A stretch of 20,989 nt of DNA, taken from NCBI GenBank assembly GCA_964571145.1, contig CAZNAP010000036.1, positions 1 to 20,989 of the forward strand, read 5' to 3'. This document shows, piece after piece, positions 8,174 to 16,709 of the stretch (within the stretch, counting starts at the first letter, position 1; each line of letters opens with the position of its first letter). This DNA is from Suilimivivens sp964571145. Lineage in GTDB: Bacteria > Bacillota > Clostridia > Lachnospirales > Lachnospiraceae. The notes under the pieces were generated by a model that saw only the letters and a program-made list of their open reading frames with translations, was not told where the DNA came from and did no database searches. Made by a program: the position numbers and the translations under genes.

Positions 8174-8869
8174 TTATTTTTGACCATAATAGGCATTTGC
8201 CCCATGTTTACGGAAAAAATGCTTATCTCGGATACAATCAGGTGCCGGTTTCACCTGTGGATTCAGGCTTTCTGTTCTAGCTGCCATCTTCGCCACTTCC
8301 TCTAGTACAACTGCGTTGTATACCGCTTCAGCAGCATCTTTTCCCCAAGTAAAGGGTCCATGATTCGTGCACAATACACCTGGTGTATACATGGGATTTA
8401 ACTCTCTTTTTTTAAAGGTTTCTACTATAACTACTCCTGTATTTTTCTCATAGGCTTCTTCAATTTCGTCAGGTGTAAGGCTTCTTGCACAGGGAATTTC
8501 TCCAAAAAAGTAGTCGGCATGTGTGGTTCCATAAAGAGGAATACTTCTTCCCGCCTGCGCCCAAGCTGTTGCTTCCGGAGAATGCGTATGTACAATTCCG
8601 CCTACCTCCGGAAATTGCAAATATAATTCCAAATGTGTCGGCGTATCGGAAGATGGACGATAGTTACCTTCTATTTGATTGCCCTGTAAGTCCATTACCA
8701 CCATATCATCAACTGTCAAACGTTCATATTCCACTCCGCTGGGCTTGATTACAAAATAACCTTTGTCGCGATCTATACCGCTTACATTGCCCCATGTATA
8801 AGTAATCAATCCACGTCTGGGTAATTCCATATTTGCTTCATATACCTGTTTTTTTAAATCTTCCAGCAT
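8174..8869 (-). CDS. araD: L-ribulose-5-phosphate 4-epimerase
   Basis: AraD converts L-ribulose-5-phosphate to D-xylulose-5-phosphate, the last step of the bacterial L-arabinose pathway. The 231-residue product matches E. coli AraD in length and along its whole length. The zinc ligands are visible as H94 and H96 (in IVHTHS) and H170 (in TNHGPF). D75, D119 (THADYF) and Y228 (NAYYGQ) match the other active-site residues. I chose the ATG at 8869 because GAGG (8877-8880) lies 7 nt upstream and the protein then begins MLEDLKKQV as in the family; an upstream ATG at 8905 lacks a site and would add 12 unlike residues. It follows the FGGY kinase by 36 nt in what must be one transcript. Related AraD/SgaE/UlaF enzymes act on L-xylulose- or ascorbate-derived substrates, but the close match favours AraD. 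Confidence 0.94.
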   Translation of the reverse strand: MLEDLKKQVYEANMELPRRGLITYTWGNVSGIDRDKGYFVIKPSGVEYERLTVDDMVVMDLQGNQIEGNYRPSSDTPTHLELYLQFPEVGGIVHTHSPEATAWAQAGRSIPLYGTTHADYFFGEIPCARSLTPDEIEEAYEKNTGVVIVETFKKRELNPMYTPGVLCTNHGPFTWGKDAAEAVYNAVVLEEVAKMAARTESLNPQVKPAPDCIRDKHFFRKHGANAYYGQK

Positions 8870-8905
8870 ATCCATACCTCTTTCTTTGATGAAAAATTGC
8901 ATCAT

Positions 8906-10501
8906 TTATTCGTGCAGTGCTTGAACTGCTGCTTGCTCAATAGCAAGTCCTTTTCTATATTGTTTCATAAATTTTTCAAAACCAATTACGTCTTCTTCTA
9001 CAGGTTCCATATGACTGCCTGATTGTCCTACAAAAATCTTTTCATTCAAGAAATTTTGCAAGCTTTCCTCATCGTTTTTTTGATTCATAAATGCTGCCAA
9101 AAGAGCAATCCCCCAGGCACCGCCTTCACCTGCTGTCTCCATAACGGATACTGTTGTATTCATGGCTGCTGCTGCAATACTCTGGCCCACTCCTTTTGTT
9201 TTGAACAATCCACCATGTCCAAACATTCTATCTACTTTCACATCTTCTTCTTTAAAAAGCAAATCCAATCCTACTTTTAGTGCTGCCAAGGAAGAATAAA
9301 GATGTACTCTCATAAAGTTTGCCAAATTAAACTGTGCTTCTGTGGGACGTACAAATAAAGGCGCTCCTTCATCAAAGCCGGTAACCGGTTCTCCGGAGAA
9401 ATAGTTATAAGAAAGTAACCCGCCGCAATCGGCGTCTCCTTCCAAAGCTTTATTATAAAGAATAGAAAACAGTTTATTCTTATCCACTTTTGCATCCAAG
9501 CAATCAGCAAACTCATCGAACAGATTGACCCAGGCATTTAAGTCGGAGGTACAGTTATTGCAATGCACCATACCCACCAAGGCACCATCGGGAGTTGTGA
9601 CTAAATCAATTTCCGGATATACCTTTGATAATTCTTTTTCCAAAACAATCATCGCAAATATAGAAGTTCCGGCAGAAACATTTCCGGTTCGCATTCCTAC
9701 GCTATTGGTAGCAACCATTCCGGTTCCTGCATCACCCTCAGGTGGACATACCGGAATACCGGCTTCTAATTTCCCGGTACTATCCAACAATGCCACACCT
9801 TCGGACGTCAGTTGTCCGGCCTGTTGTCCTGCTGTTAAAACCTTCGGTAAAATATCCTGTAATTTCAAGTTCAAACCATGTGACGCTGTCAATCTATCAA
9901 ATTTTTGCATCATAGAGACATCATAATTTCCGGTTTCGCTGTTAATCGGAAACATGCCGGAAGCATCTCCCACTCCAATGACTTGTTCTCCGGTCAATTT
10001 CCAATGCACATATCCTGCCAAAGTCGTTAAAAAGGCAATGTCTTTGACATGTTCCTCTCTGTTTAATATTGCTTGATATAAATGAGCAATACTCCATCGT
10101 TGTGGAATATTGTAGTTGAATTCTTTTGTCAGTTTCTCTGCAGCTTCTTCGGTAATGGTATTGCGCCAGGTTCTAAAGGGAACCAGTAACTCATTTTTTT
10201 TATCAAAAGCCAAATAGCCATGCATCATTGCTGAAAATCCAATCGCCCCGATTTTCGTCAAAGTAACATCATATTGTTTCTTCACATCTGTGGCTAAATT
10301 CTGATAACAGCCTTGCATACCTTTCCAGACATCTTCCAGAGAATAAGTCCAAATGCCATTTATATACTGATTTTCCCATTCATAGCTCCCCGCTGCTAAT
10401 GGTAACCCCGTTGTATCCACTAAAACAGCCTTAATTCTAGTTGATCCCAGTTCTATTCCTAGTGAAGTTTGGCCTTGTTCAATTATTTTTTTAGCATCCA
10501 T
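8906..10501 (-). CDS. FGGY-family sugar kinase, probable L-ribulokinase (AraK-type)
   Basis: A 531-residue FGGY kinase that would phosphorylate a ketopentose with ATP. The N-terminal ATPase motif is GIELGSTRIKAVL (15-27), the likely catalytic base is D257 in PPEGDAGTGM, and the C-terminal nucleotide-binding region is GHGGLFKTKGVGQ (428-440) with ETAGEGGAWG (455-464). It belongs to the roughly 530-residue clostridial/bifidobacterial branch often labelled xylulokinase or ATPase. Classical AraB is of similar length but different in sequence. The araD gene directly downstream makes L-ribulose the likely substrate; D-xylulose remains possible. No L-arabinose isomerase is in the window. The start is the ATG at 10501, with GGAGG (10510-10514) 8 nt upstream; the GGAGG overlaps the alternative upstream ATG at 10516, which therefore is unlikely to be used. 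Confidence 0.85.
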   Translation of the reverse strand: MDAKKIIEQGQTSLGIELGSTRIKAVLVDTTGLPLAAGSYEWENQYINGIWTYSLEDVWKGMQGCYQNLATDVKKQYDVTLTKIGAIGFSAMMHGYLAFDKKNELLVPFRTWRNTITEEAAEKLTKEFNYNIPQRWSIAHLYQAILNREEHVKDIAFLTTLAGYVHWKLTGEQVIGVGDASGMFPINSETGNYDVSMMQKFDRLTASHGLNLKLQDILPKVLTAGQQAGQLTSEGVALLDSTGKLEAGIPVCPPEGDAGTGMVATNSVGMRTGNVSAGTSIFAMIVLEKELSKVYPEIDLVTTPDGALVGMVHCNNCTSDLNAWVNLFDEFADCLDAKVDKNKLFSILYNKALEGDADCGGLLSYNYFSGEPVTGFDEGAPLFVRPTEAQFNLANFMRVHLYSSLAALKVGLDLLFKEEDVKVDRMFGHGGLFKTKGVGQSIAAAAMNTTVSVMETAGEGGAWGIALLAAFMNQKNDEESLQNFLNEKIFVGQSGSHMEPVEEDVIGFEKFMKQYRKGLAIEQAAVQALHE

Positions 10502-10515
10502 TCCCTTTTCCTCCA

Positions 10516-10527
10516 TAAAACGTTTTA
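10516..10527. promoter_or_regulatory. Perfect 12-bp palindrome, candidate operator before the sugar kinase
   Basis: TAAAACGTTTTA is a perfect inverted repeat immediately upstream of the kinase SD sequence, in the 51-nt gap after the antiporter gene. The AAAACGTTTT core with a central CG is the shape bound by LacI-family regulators. It does not carry the TTGT/ACAA arms of AraR operators and is not a full cre. A weak AT-rich -10-like TATTTT lies just upstream. Operator function is inference. Confidence 0.35.
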
Positions 10528-10552
10528 CCTAGTTCTAAAATACGACAGACAG

Positions 10553-11746
10553 CTATGCTGTTTGAATCATTTCCGGTTCTTTATCTTTTGAATATAATAC
10601 TTTTAATAGAATCGGTGTCGTAATTGAAGATACTATAATCAACAAAATTACAGATGTAAAATAAATTGGCTCCAGTAATCCGACGAAAAGTCCTTTTTGA
10701 GCAACAATTAAGGCAACTTCTCCTCTGGTCATCATTCCGATACCAATTTTCAGAGAATCTTTTCCGTTAAACTTACACAATTTGGCCATAAGACCACACC
10801 CAACGATTTTTGCTACAAGTCCCACCAGTACAAATCCTAGGGAAAAGAGTAAAATACTAACGGTAACATTATCTATGTTGGTTTTAAGTCCTATACTTGC
10901 AAAGAAAACAGGCCCGAAAAGCATATACGAATTAATATCTACTTTTCGTTCAATATAGTCAGAATCATTGATAGAGCATAATATAATTCCCGCAACATAA
11001 GCTCCGGTAATATCAGCAATTCCGAAAACTGCCTCTGCAATATACGACATTAAGAAACAAAGTGCCAGACCTGCAATAGGGATTCTTCTGGTATGCGGAT
11101 ATCTCTTATCCACAAATTTAAATACTTTGTAAGCGATAAATCCAACAACTACAGCAAATAAGAAAAATAAAACTGTATCAATTACTACCGACATAGGATT
11201 TGATTCCGGGTTCTTAAATCCAATCACAAACGTAAGAACTACGATACCGATTACATCATCGATGATAGCTGCACTTAAAATAGTCGTTCCTACTTTTCCC
11301 TTTAATTTACCCATTTCTTTTAGGGATTGCACCGTAATACTCACCGATGTGGCTGTTAATATGGTTCCTACAAATACTGCTTTGTAGAAATTTTCAGAAC
11401 CCCACGGTGACATGCCATAATAAAGCATATAAAACAAGGCACCACATACCAGCGGAATAAAGACACCGGCCAAAGCAATCAAGGTCGCTACCGGACCGGT
11501 TTTAACCAGTTCTTTTAAGTCTGTTTCAAGACCTGCGGAAAACATAAGTAAAATAACGCCGACTTCAGCCATTTGCAACAGAAAATCTGTCTGATTAACC
11601 AATCCCAGTATACTTGGGCCAATAATCAATCCTGCAATAATTTCACCTACAACCTGAGGTGCTTTTAACTTTCTGGCTACAATACCAAATACCTTGGCAG
11701 CAATAATAATAATTGCCAAATCCTTCAAAATTAAATAGCTTTCCAT
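10553..11746 (-). CDS. CPA2-family cation/proton antiporter (Kef/NapA-like)
   Basis: The 397-residue integral membrane protein has about twelve hydrophobic segments and no soluble C-terminal TrkA/RCK domain, unlike full KefB/KefC. It carries the family's conserved regions: GEIIAGLIIGPSILG (34-48), LLMFSAGLETDL (66-77), the TATSVSITV helix break (131-139) and IIDD (161-164). The paired aspartates D163-D164 are the ion-binding residues of electrogenic CPA2 members such as NapA. MMTRGEVALIVA is in a late helix. Na+/H+ exchange is the usual role, with K+/H+ an alternative. GGAGGAG lies 7 nt before the ATG. It sits 48 nt after the Cys-rich gene and 51 nt before the kinase, so it may be read with either; no functional tie to the arabinose genes is evident. 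Confidence 0.92.
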   Translation of the reverse strand: MESYLILKDLAIIIIAAKVFGIVARKLKAPQVVGEIIAGLIIGPSILGLVNQTDFLLQMAEVGVILLMFSAGLETDLKELVKTGPVATLIALAGVFIPLVCGALFYMLYYGMSPWGSENFYKAVFVGTILTATSVSITVQSLKEMGKLKGKVGTTILSAAIIDDVIGIVVLTFVIGFKNPESNPMSVVIDTVLFFLFAVVVGFIAYKVFKFVDKRYPHTRRIPIAGLALCFLMSYIAEAVFGIADITGAYVAGIILCSINDSDYIERKVDINSYMLFGPVFFASIGLKTNIDNVTVSILLFSLGFVLVGLVAKIVGCGLMAKLCKFNGKDSLKIGIGMMTRGEVALIVAQKGLFVGLLEPIYFTSVILLIIVSSITTPILLKVLYSKDKEPEMIQTA

Positions 11747-11768
11747 AACACTTTCTCCTCCTATAATA

Positions 11769-11789
11769 AACCTGTACAGTTTACAGGTT
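11769..11789 (-). other. Intergenic hairpin between the Cys-rich gene and the antiporter
   Basis: AACCTGTA and TACAGGTT pair as an 8-bp stem with a 5-nt loop, and the outer AT flanks extend the pairing with one bulge. On the minus strand TTTATTAT follows, so it may be a weak terminator of the upstream small gene. It ends just before the antiporter SD and could affect its translation instead. Confidence 0.5.
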
Positions 11790-11794
11790 ATTAC

Positions 11795-12079
11795 CTATTC
11801 TGGCTTAATTCCTTCTTCTTCGGCACGTAATTTACATCCGTTTTTATAAGAACCTATTTCACAAATATCCGCTTTCCCATTATCCAGACAAAATTGACAG
11901 GACGGACATGGTTTTTGCTCCCCTGCAAAATCGCGAGGTTCGGCTTCGTTGTTTTCATTGTGTTTACAATCATAACACCAACAGTCACTACACTCAACAA
12001 ATTGTGGATATTCATTAATAAATCTTGGTTCTGATATAAAATCAAAGAAGTTCATTTGTCCTTCAATTTGTTTTTTCAA
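11795..12079 (-). CDS. Small cysteine-rich protein of unknown function
   Basis: I do not recognise a named family. The best start is the TTG at 12079: GGAGG (12088-12092) lies 8 nt upstream, giving 94 residues beginning MKKQIEGQMNFFDF. Starting at the in-frame ATG 12136 would require translating the gyrA terminator hairpin and has no SD. The protein has nine cysteines: CSDCWCYDC, then CPSCQFC, then two singles near the C-terminus (ADIC and NGC). This spacing suggests a zinc or iron-sulfur site. It has no signal peptide and no membrane segment, and it ends in a charged tail (RAEEEGIKPE). It lies 63 nt after gyrA, beyond the gyrA hairpin, and 48 nt before the antiporter gene. The clean ribosome binding site and even composition argue that it is a real gene. 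Confidence 0.8.
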   Translation of the reverse strand: MKKQIEGQMNFFDFISEPRFINEYPQFVECSDCWCYDCKHNENNEAEPRDFAGEQKPCPSCQFCLDNGKADICEIGSYKNGCKLRAEEEGIKPE

Positions 12080-12099
12080 ATTGGTTTCCTCCTGTAACA

Positions 12100-12129
12100 A
12101 AATCCCCATCAGGTTTCCAATGGGGATTT
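12100..12129 (-). terminator. Hairpin terminator after gyrA
   Basis: AAATCCCCAT and ATGGGGATTT form a perfect 10-bp stem with a 10-nt loop, starting 13 nt after the gyrA stop. The following U-tract (TTTTGTT, counting the stem end) is short, so termination may be partial. The SD of the Cys-rich gene begins 7 nt further on, so read-through could feed that gene. Confidence 0.7.
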
Positions 12130-12142
12130 GCCACATTCATAA

Positions 12143-14728
12143 TTATTCTTCGCTTTCCTCATCTTCCTTTGGAAGTGTTACTTCTTCCTCTTCCTCAGAC
12201 TTAAAGGGTTCCTCTACAATGTCCTCTAATGCGTCATCCAAATTTTCAAATTCCTGATCTCCGTTGGAAACTTTTTCTCTGACTTTTGCTATCTGCGCAA
12301 CGGTTACGCCTTCATCCAGATTAATCAGTTTCACACCTGATGTAATTCTTCCTAAAGTGGAGACATCCTGCATTGGTATTTGAATAATAATGCCGCCTGT
12401 GGTAATCATCATTATTTCGTGGTCATCATTTACGGCCTTAACACCAATTACTTCACCAGTCTTATCCGTAATCTTATAACATTTAACACCCTTACCACCA
12501 CGTTTTTGAATGGTAAATTCTTCTAAATAAGTACGTTTACCCATTCCGTTTTCGGATACAATCAGAAGAGAATCTCCTTGGTGATCCAGCTGCATACCAA
12601 CTATTTCATCTCGGTCTCCTAGGTTCATACCAATGACACCCATGGAAGTTCTGCCGGTTGCTCTGACGTCTGTTTCCTTAAAGCGAATACACATTCCGTG
12701 TTTGGTTACCAAGAATATTTCGGTATCTTTATCCGTTATTTTAACTTCGATTAATTCGTCATCATCTCTTAAATTAATCGATGCCAAACCATTTTTACGA
12801 ACATGGCTGTATTCTGTAATACTTGTTTTCTTAGCCGTTCCGTTTTTGGTAATCATAAAGAGATTTTTATCTTCTTCATAATCCTTAATGGGAATAATGG
12901 CACTAATTTTTTCACCCGGATTGAGCTGCAATAAGTTTACAATTGCTACTCCTCTGGAAGTACGCCCACTTTCGGGAATTTCGTATGCCTTTAATCTGTA
13001 TACACGACCAAAATTGGTAAAGAACATAATATAGTGATGCGTTGTAGTCATCAATAAATCTGCAATAAAGTCATCCTCTATGGTTTGCATTCCCTTGATT
13101 CCCTTGCCGCCTCTATGTTGAGACTTAAAGTTATCAATGGTCATACGCTTGATATATCCCAGATTAGACAAACCAATAATGGTGTTTTCATTGGGTATCA
13201 TATCTTCCATGGAAATATCATACATGTCAAATCCGATTTGACTCTTTCTTTCATCTCCGAATTTAACAGCTGTTTCATTAATTTCAGTTCTGATTACACC
13301 CAATAACACCTTTTCGTTCCCAAGTATATCCTTTAAATATGCGATTCTTGCAATCAAATCTAAATGTTCGGCTTCCAGTTTTTCTCTTTCCAAACCTGTT
13401 AAAGCACGTAATTTCATTTCTACAATTGCCTGAGACTGAGGTTCTGTTAAATCAAAACGTTCCATCAAATTCTCTTTTGCAATCTGTGCATTCCTGCTGC
13501 CTCTGATAATTCTGATAATCTCATCAATATTATCAAGAGCAATTAATAAACCTTGTAAAATATGGTCTCTTTCTTCTGCTTTATTCAAATCATATTTTGT
13601 TCTTCTTGTAACAACCTCTTCCTGGTGAGCCAAATAAGCAGTCAGCATATCCAGAATATTCATTACTTTGGGTTCATTATTAACCAGCGCCAGCATAATA
13701 ATGCCAAACGTATCTTGCATCTGCGTATGCTTATACAAATGATTTAAAATAATATTGGCACTTGCATCTCTTCGTAATTCAATAACAATACGCATTCCAT
13801 CTCTGTCTGATTCATCTCGCAAATCTGTAATGCCGTCAATTTTTTTGAGTTTAACCAACTCTGCAATCTTTAAAATTAAATTTGCTTTATTAACCATGTA
13901 AGGAAGTTCAGATACGATAATTCTGTTCTTTCCGTTAGACATGGTTTCAATATCGGTAACAGCGCGCACTCTTACCTTGCCACGTCCGGTACGATATGCT
14001 TCTTCGCTTCCTCTGGTACCCAGTATAATACCGCCAGTCGGAAAATCCGGTGCTTTTACAATGGATAAAATTTCTTCAATATCTGTATCTCTATCTTCTT
14101 CAATTCTATTATCAATAATTTTAACAATAGCACCCACGATTTCCCTTAAATTATGAGGAGGGATATTCGTAGCCATACCTACCGCAATACCGGTAGTACC
14201 ATTAACTAATAGGTTGGGATAACGGCTGGGAAGAACGACTGGTTCTTTTTCAGTTTCATCGAAATTGGGAATGAAATCTACGGTATCTTTGTTGATATCT
14301 GCTAACAATTCCATAGATATTTTACTTAATCTTGCTTCTGTATAACGCATGGCAGCGGCACCGTCACCATCCACAGAACCAAAGTTTCCATGACCATCTA
14401 CCAATGGATACCGGAAGGACCAAGGTTGCGCCATATTAACCAACGCACCATAAATAGAGCTGTCACCGTGAGGGTGAAACTTACCCATTGTATCACCGAC
14501 GATACGAGCACTTTTTCTGTGCGGCTTGTCGGGTCCGTTATTTAACTCAATCATTGAATAGAGAACTCTTCTCTGTACCGGTTTCAAACCGTCTCTTACA
14601 TCCGGCAATGCTCTGGAGGCAATAACGCTCATGGCATAATCAATGTATGAGGACTCCATGGTTTTCTTTAAATCAACATCATGGATTTTATCCACTTCAT
14701 GAACCTGATCAAAAATATTATCTTCCAT
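12143..14728 (-). CDS. gyrA: DNA gyrase subunit A
   Basis: GyrA (861 residues) cuts and rejoins DNA in the A2B2 gyrase that introduces negative supercoils. The breakage-reunion domain includes DVRDGLKPVQRRVLYSM (43-59) and the catalytic Y129 in AAMRYTEARLS. The GyrA box QHRGGKG (537-543) starts the beta-pinwheel C-terminal domain and marks this as GyrA rather than ParC. The protein ends in a strongly acidic tail (about 820-861). The quinolone region reads HPHGDSSIYGA: Ser (S90) at E. coli position 83, but Gly (G94) at position 87, where Asp or Glu is usual. The gene follows gyrB by 17 nt; its SD (GAGAGG) overlaps the gyrB stop, so the two are probably translationally linked. Confidence 0.98.
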   Translation of the reverse strand: MEDNIFDQVHEVDKIHDVDLKKTMESSYIDYAMSVIASRALPDVRDGLKPVQRRVLYSMIELNNGPDKPHRKSARIVGDTMGKFHPHGDSSIYGALVNMAQPWSFRYPLVDGHGNFGSVDGDGAAAMRYTEARLSKISMELLADINKDTVDFIPNFDETEKEPVVLPSRYPNLLVNGTTGIAVGMATNIPPHNLREIVGAIVKIIDNRIEEDRDTDIEEILSIVKAPDFPTGGIILGTRGSEEAYRTGRGKVRVRAVTDIETMSNGKNRIIVSELPYMVNKANLILKIAELVKLKKIDGITDLRDESDRDGMRIVIELRRDASANIILNHLYKHTQMQDTFGIIMLALVNNEPKVMNILDMLTAYLAHQEEVVTRRTKYDLNKAEERDHILQGLLIALDNIDEIIRIIRGSRNAQIAKENLMERFDLTEPQSQAIVEMKLRALTGLEREKLEAEHLDLIARIAYLKDILGNEKVLLGVIRTEINETAVKFGDERKSQIGFDMYDISMEDMIPNENTIIGLSNLGYIKRMTIDNFKSQHRGGKGIKGMQTIEDDFIADLLMTTTHHYIMFFTNFGRVYRLKAYEIPESGRTSRGVAIVNLLQLNPGEKISAIIPIKDYEEDKNLFMITKNGTAKKTSITEYSHVRKNGLASINLRDDDELIEVKITDKDTEIFLVTKHGMCIRFKETDVRATGRTSMGVIGMNLGDRDEIVGMQLDHQGDSLLIVSENGMGKRTYLEEFTIQKRGGKGVKCYKITDKTGEVIGVKAVNDDHEIMMITTGGIIIQIPMQDVSTLGRITSGVKLINLDEGVTVAQIAKVREKVSNGDQEFENLDDALEDIVEEPFKSEEEEEVTLPKEDEESEE

Positions 14729-14745
14729 TTATTAACCATACCTCT

Positions 14746-16674
14746 CTAAATATCAAGATTTTTTACAAATTTGGCATTTTCTTCTATGAATTCACGTCTT
14801 GGTTCTACCTTATCACCCATTAAGGTGGTAAAAGTTAAGTCTATTTCCGATTCAGCTTCTTCGTTCATGGTTACGCGAAGTAAAACTCTTCTGTTAGGAT
14901 CCATGGTGGTTTCCCAAAGCTGTTCCGGATCCATTTCTCCAAGTCCTTTATAACGCTGAATCTTATTATTTTGATCACGTCCTACTTCTGCAATAATTTT
15001 ATTTAACTCATCATCGCTGTAGGCATACCATACACTTTTATTTTTCTCCAGTTTGTAAAGAGGCGGTTGTGCCAGATAAACATATCCCTGTTTAATCAAT
15101 TCCGGCATAAAACGATAAATGAATGTAAGTAACAAAGTATCAATATGTGCACCGTCAACGTCAGCATCCGTCATAATAATAATTTTGTGATATCTTAATT
15201 TGGTAATATCAAAATCATCATGGATTCCTGTTCCAAATGCAGTAATCATTGCTTTTATTTCTGCATTAGCATATATTTTATCCAGTCTGGCTTTCTCCAC
15301 GTTTAATATTTTGCCACGTAATGGAAGAATTGCCTGCGTTGCACGACTTCTGGCAGTTTTGGCACTACCTCCGGCGGAATCTCCTTCGACTATATAAATT
15401 TCACAGTTTACTGGATCTTTATCTGAACAATCAGCCAGTTTTCCTGGAAGACTTGCTGTCTCCAATGCTGTTTTTCTTCTGGTCAAATCTCTTGCTTTTC
15501 TGGCAGCATCTCTGGCACGTTGTGCCAAAATGGATTTTTCACATATAATCTTGGCAATTGGAGGATTTTGCTCCAGAAAATAAGTAAGTTGTTCACTGAC
15601 AATGTTATCTACAGCTGTTCTAGCTTCAGAATTACCTAATTTCTGTTTGGTCTGTCCTTCAAACTGAGGATCCTCTATTTTAACACTTACAATTGCGGTA
15701 AGACCTTCTCTTATATCCTCACCGGTTAAATTTGGCTCATTATCTTTTAATAATTTACTTCCGCGGGCATAATCATTAAAGGTTTTAGTAATTGCATTAC
15801 GAAAACCTATTAAATGTGTTCCGCCTTCCGGTGTATTAATGTTATTAACAAAACTATAAGAACTTTCTGTATAAGAATCATTATGCTGCATGGAAACTTC
15901 AACATATACATTGTTTTTACTGCCTTCGAAATACATAACATCCGGATAAATAGGTGTTTTACTCTTATTCAGATAACTTACAAATTCTTTAATTCCACCT
16001 TCATAGTGGAACGTTCTTTCTATCGGTGATTGACCTTCTTCTACCCTCATATCTTTTAAAATAATATGGAGTCCCTTTGTTAAAAAGGCCATTTCTCTTA
16101 AACGTTGCTTTAAAACATCAAATTCATATTCTACTGTTTCTTGGAAAATACTAGCATCCGGTAAAAAGGTTACCCTTGTTCCTGTTTTCTCTGGATCGCA
16201 ATCGCCTATAATTTTTAATTTATATGCAACATGACCTCTTTCATATCTTTGTTTATAAATTTTACCTTCGGAATAAATTTCTACTTCCAACCAGTCTGAT
16301 AATGCATTAACTACAGAAGCACCAACTCCGTGCAAACCACCGGACACTTTATATCCGCCACCGCCGAATTTACCGCCTGCATGAAGAATTGTAAATACAA
16401 CTTCTACAGCCGGAAGTCCTGATTTATGATTTGTTCCAACCGGAATACCTCTTCCGTTATCAGTAACAGTAACAGAATTATCTTGATTAAGCACAACTTC
16501 AATGGTATCACAATAACCGGCTAATGCTTCATCTACAGAATTATCCACTATTTCATATACCAAATGATGAAGACCTCTGCTAGAAGTTGTTCCAATGTAC
16601 ATACCCGGTCTTTTTCTAACTGCCTCTAATCCTTCCAATATCTGAATTTGATCTGCTCCGTACTCGTTATTCAT
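14746..16674 (-). CDS. gyrB: DNA gyrase subunit B
   Basis: GyrB (642 residues) is the ATPase subunit of gyrase. The GHKL ATP-binding domain shows RKRPGMYIG (20-28), the catalytic E41 and N45 in EIVDNSVDEA, D72 in TDNGRGIP, and GGKFGGGGYKVSGGLHGVG (100-118). The transducer domain follows, then the TOPRIM metal site with EGDSAGG (430-436), PLRGKILNVEKA (451-462) and DADVDGAH (503-510). Length is typical of Gram-positive GyrB, without the long proteobacterial insertion. GGAG lies 7 nt before the ATG. It starts 35 nt after the recF stop; the remB (yaaB) gene found here in Bacillus subtilis is absent. ParE is the paralogue to exclude; the pairing with gyrA and the origin location settle this as GyrB. 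Confidence 0.98.
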   Translation of the reverse strand: MNNEYGADQIQILEGLEAVRKRPGMYIGTTSSRGLHHLVYEIVDNSVDEALAGYCDTIEVVLNQDNSVTVTDNGRGIPVGTNHKSGLPAVEVVFTILHAGGKFGGGGYKVSGGLHGVGASVVNALSDWLEVEIYSEGKIYKQRYERGHVAYKLKIIGDCDPEKTGTRVTFLPDASIFQETVEYEFDVLKQRLREMAFLTKGLHIILKDMRVEEGQSPIERTFHYEGGIKEFVSYLNKSKTPIYPDVMYFEGSKNNVYVEVSMQHNDSYTESSYSFVNNINTPEGGTHLIGFRNAITKTFNDYARGSKLLKDNEPNLTGEDIREGLTAIVSVKIEDPQFEGQTKQKLGNSEARTAVDNIVSEQLTYFLEQNPPIAKIICEKSILAQRARDAARKARDLTRRKTALETASLPGKLADCSDKDPVNCEIYIVEGDSAGGSAKTARSRATQAILPLRGKILNVEKARLDKIYANAEIKAMITAFGTGIHDDFDITKLRYHKIIIMTDADVDGAHIDTLLLTFIYRFMPELIKQGYVYLAQPPLYKLEKNKSVWYAYSDDELNKIIAEVGRDQNNKIQRYKGLGEMDPEQLWETTMDPNRRVLLRVTMNEEAESEIDLTFTTLMGDKVEPRREFIEENAKFVKNLDI

Positions 16675-16709
16675 AAAAAATCTCCGTTTCTTATACCAGC
16701 ATTATGGCA

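Noticed and set aside
8870..8905. Longer araD start (ATG at 8905)
   Set aside because: It has no SD and adds 12 residues absent from AraD; GAGG correctly spaced before the ATG at 8869 decides the start.
10514..10528. Full cre or AraR operator at the kinase palindrome
   Set aside because: The outer TG/CA positions of cre and the TTGT/ACAA arms of AraR sites are absent; only the CG-centred core fits.
10553..11746. Antiporter as a sugar transporter of the arabinose cluster
   Set aside because: The helix motifs and the Asp-Asp pair belong to CPA2 cation/proton antiporters, not to sugar permeases; adjacency alone is not evidence.
12080..12136. Longer start of the Cys-rich ORF (ATG at 12136)
   Set aside because: It would translate through the gyrA terminator hairpin and lacks an SD; the TTG at 12079 has GGAGG at 8 nt.
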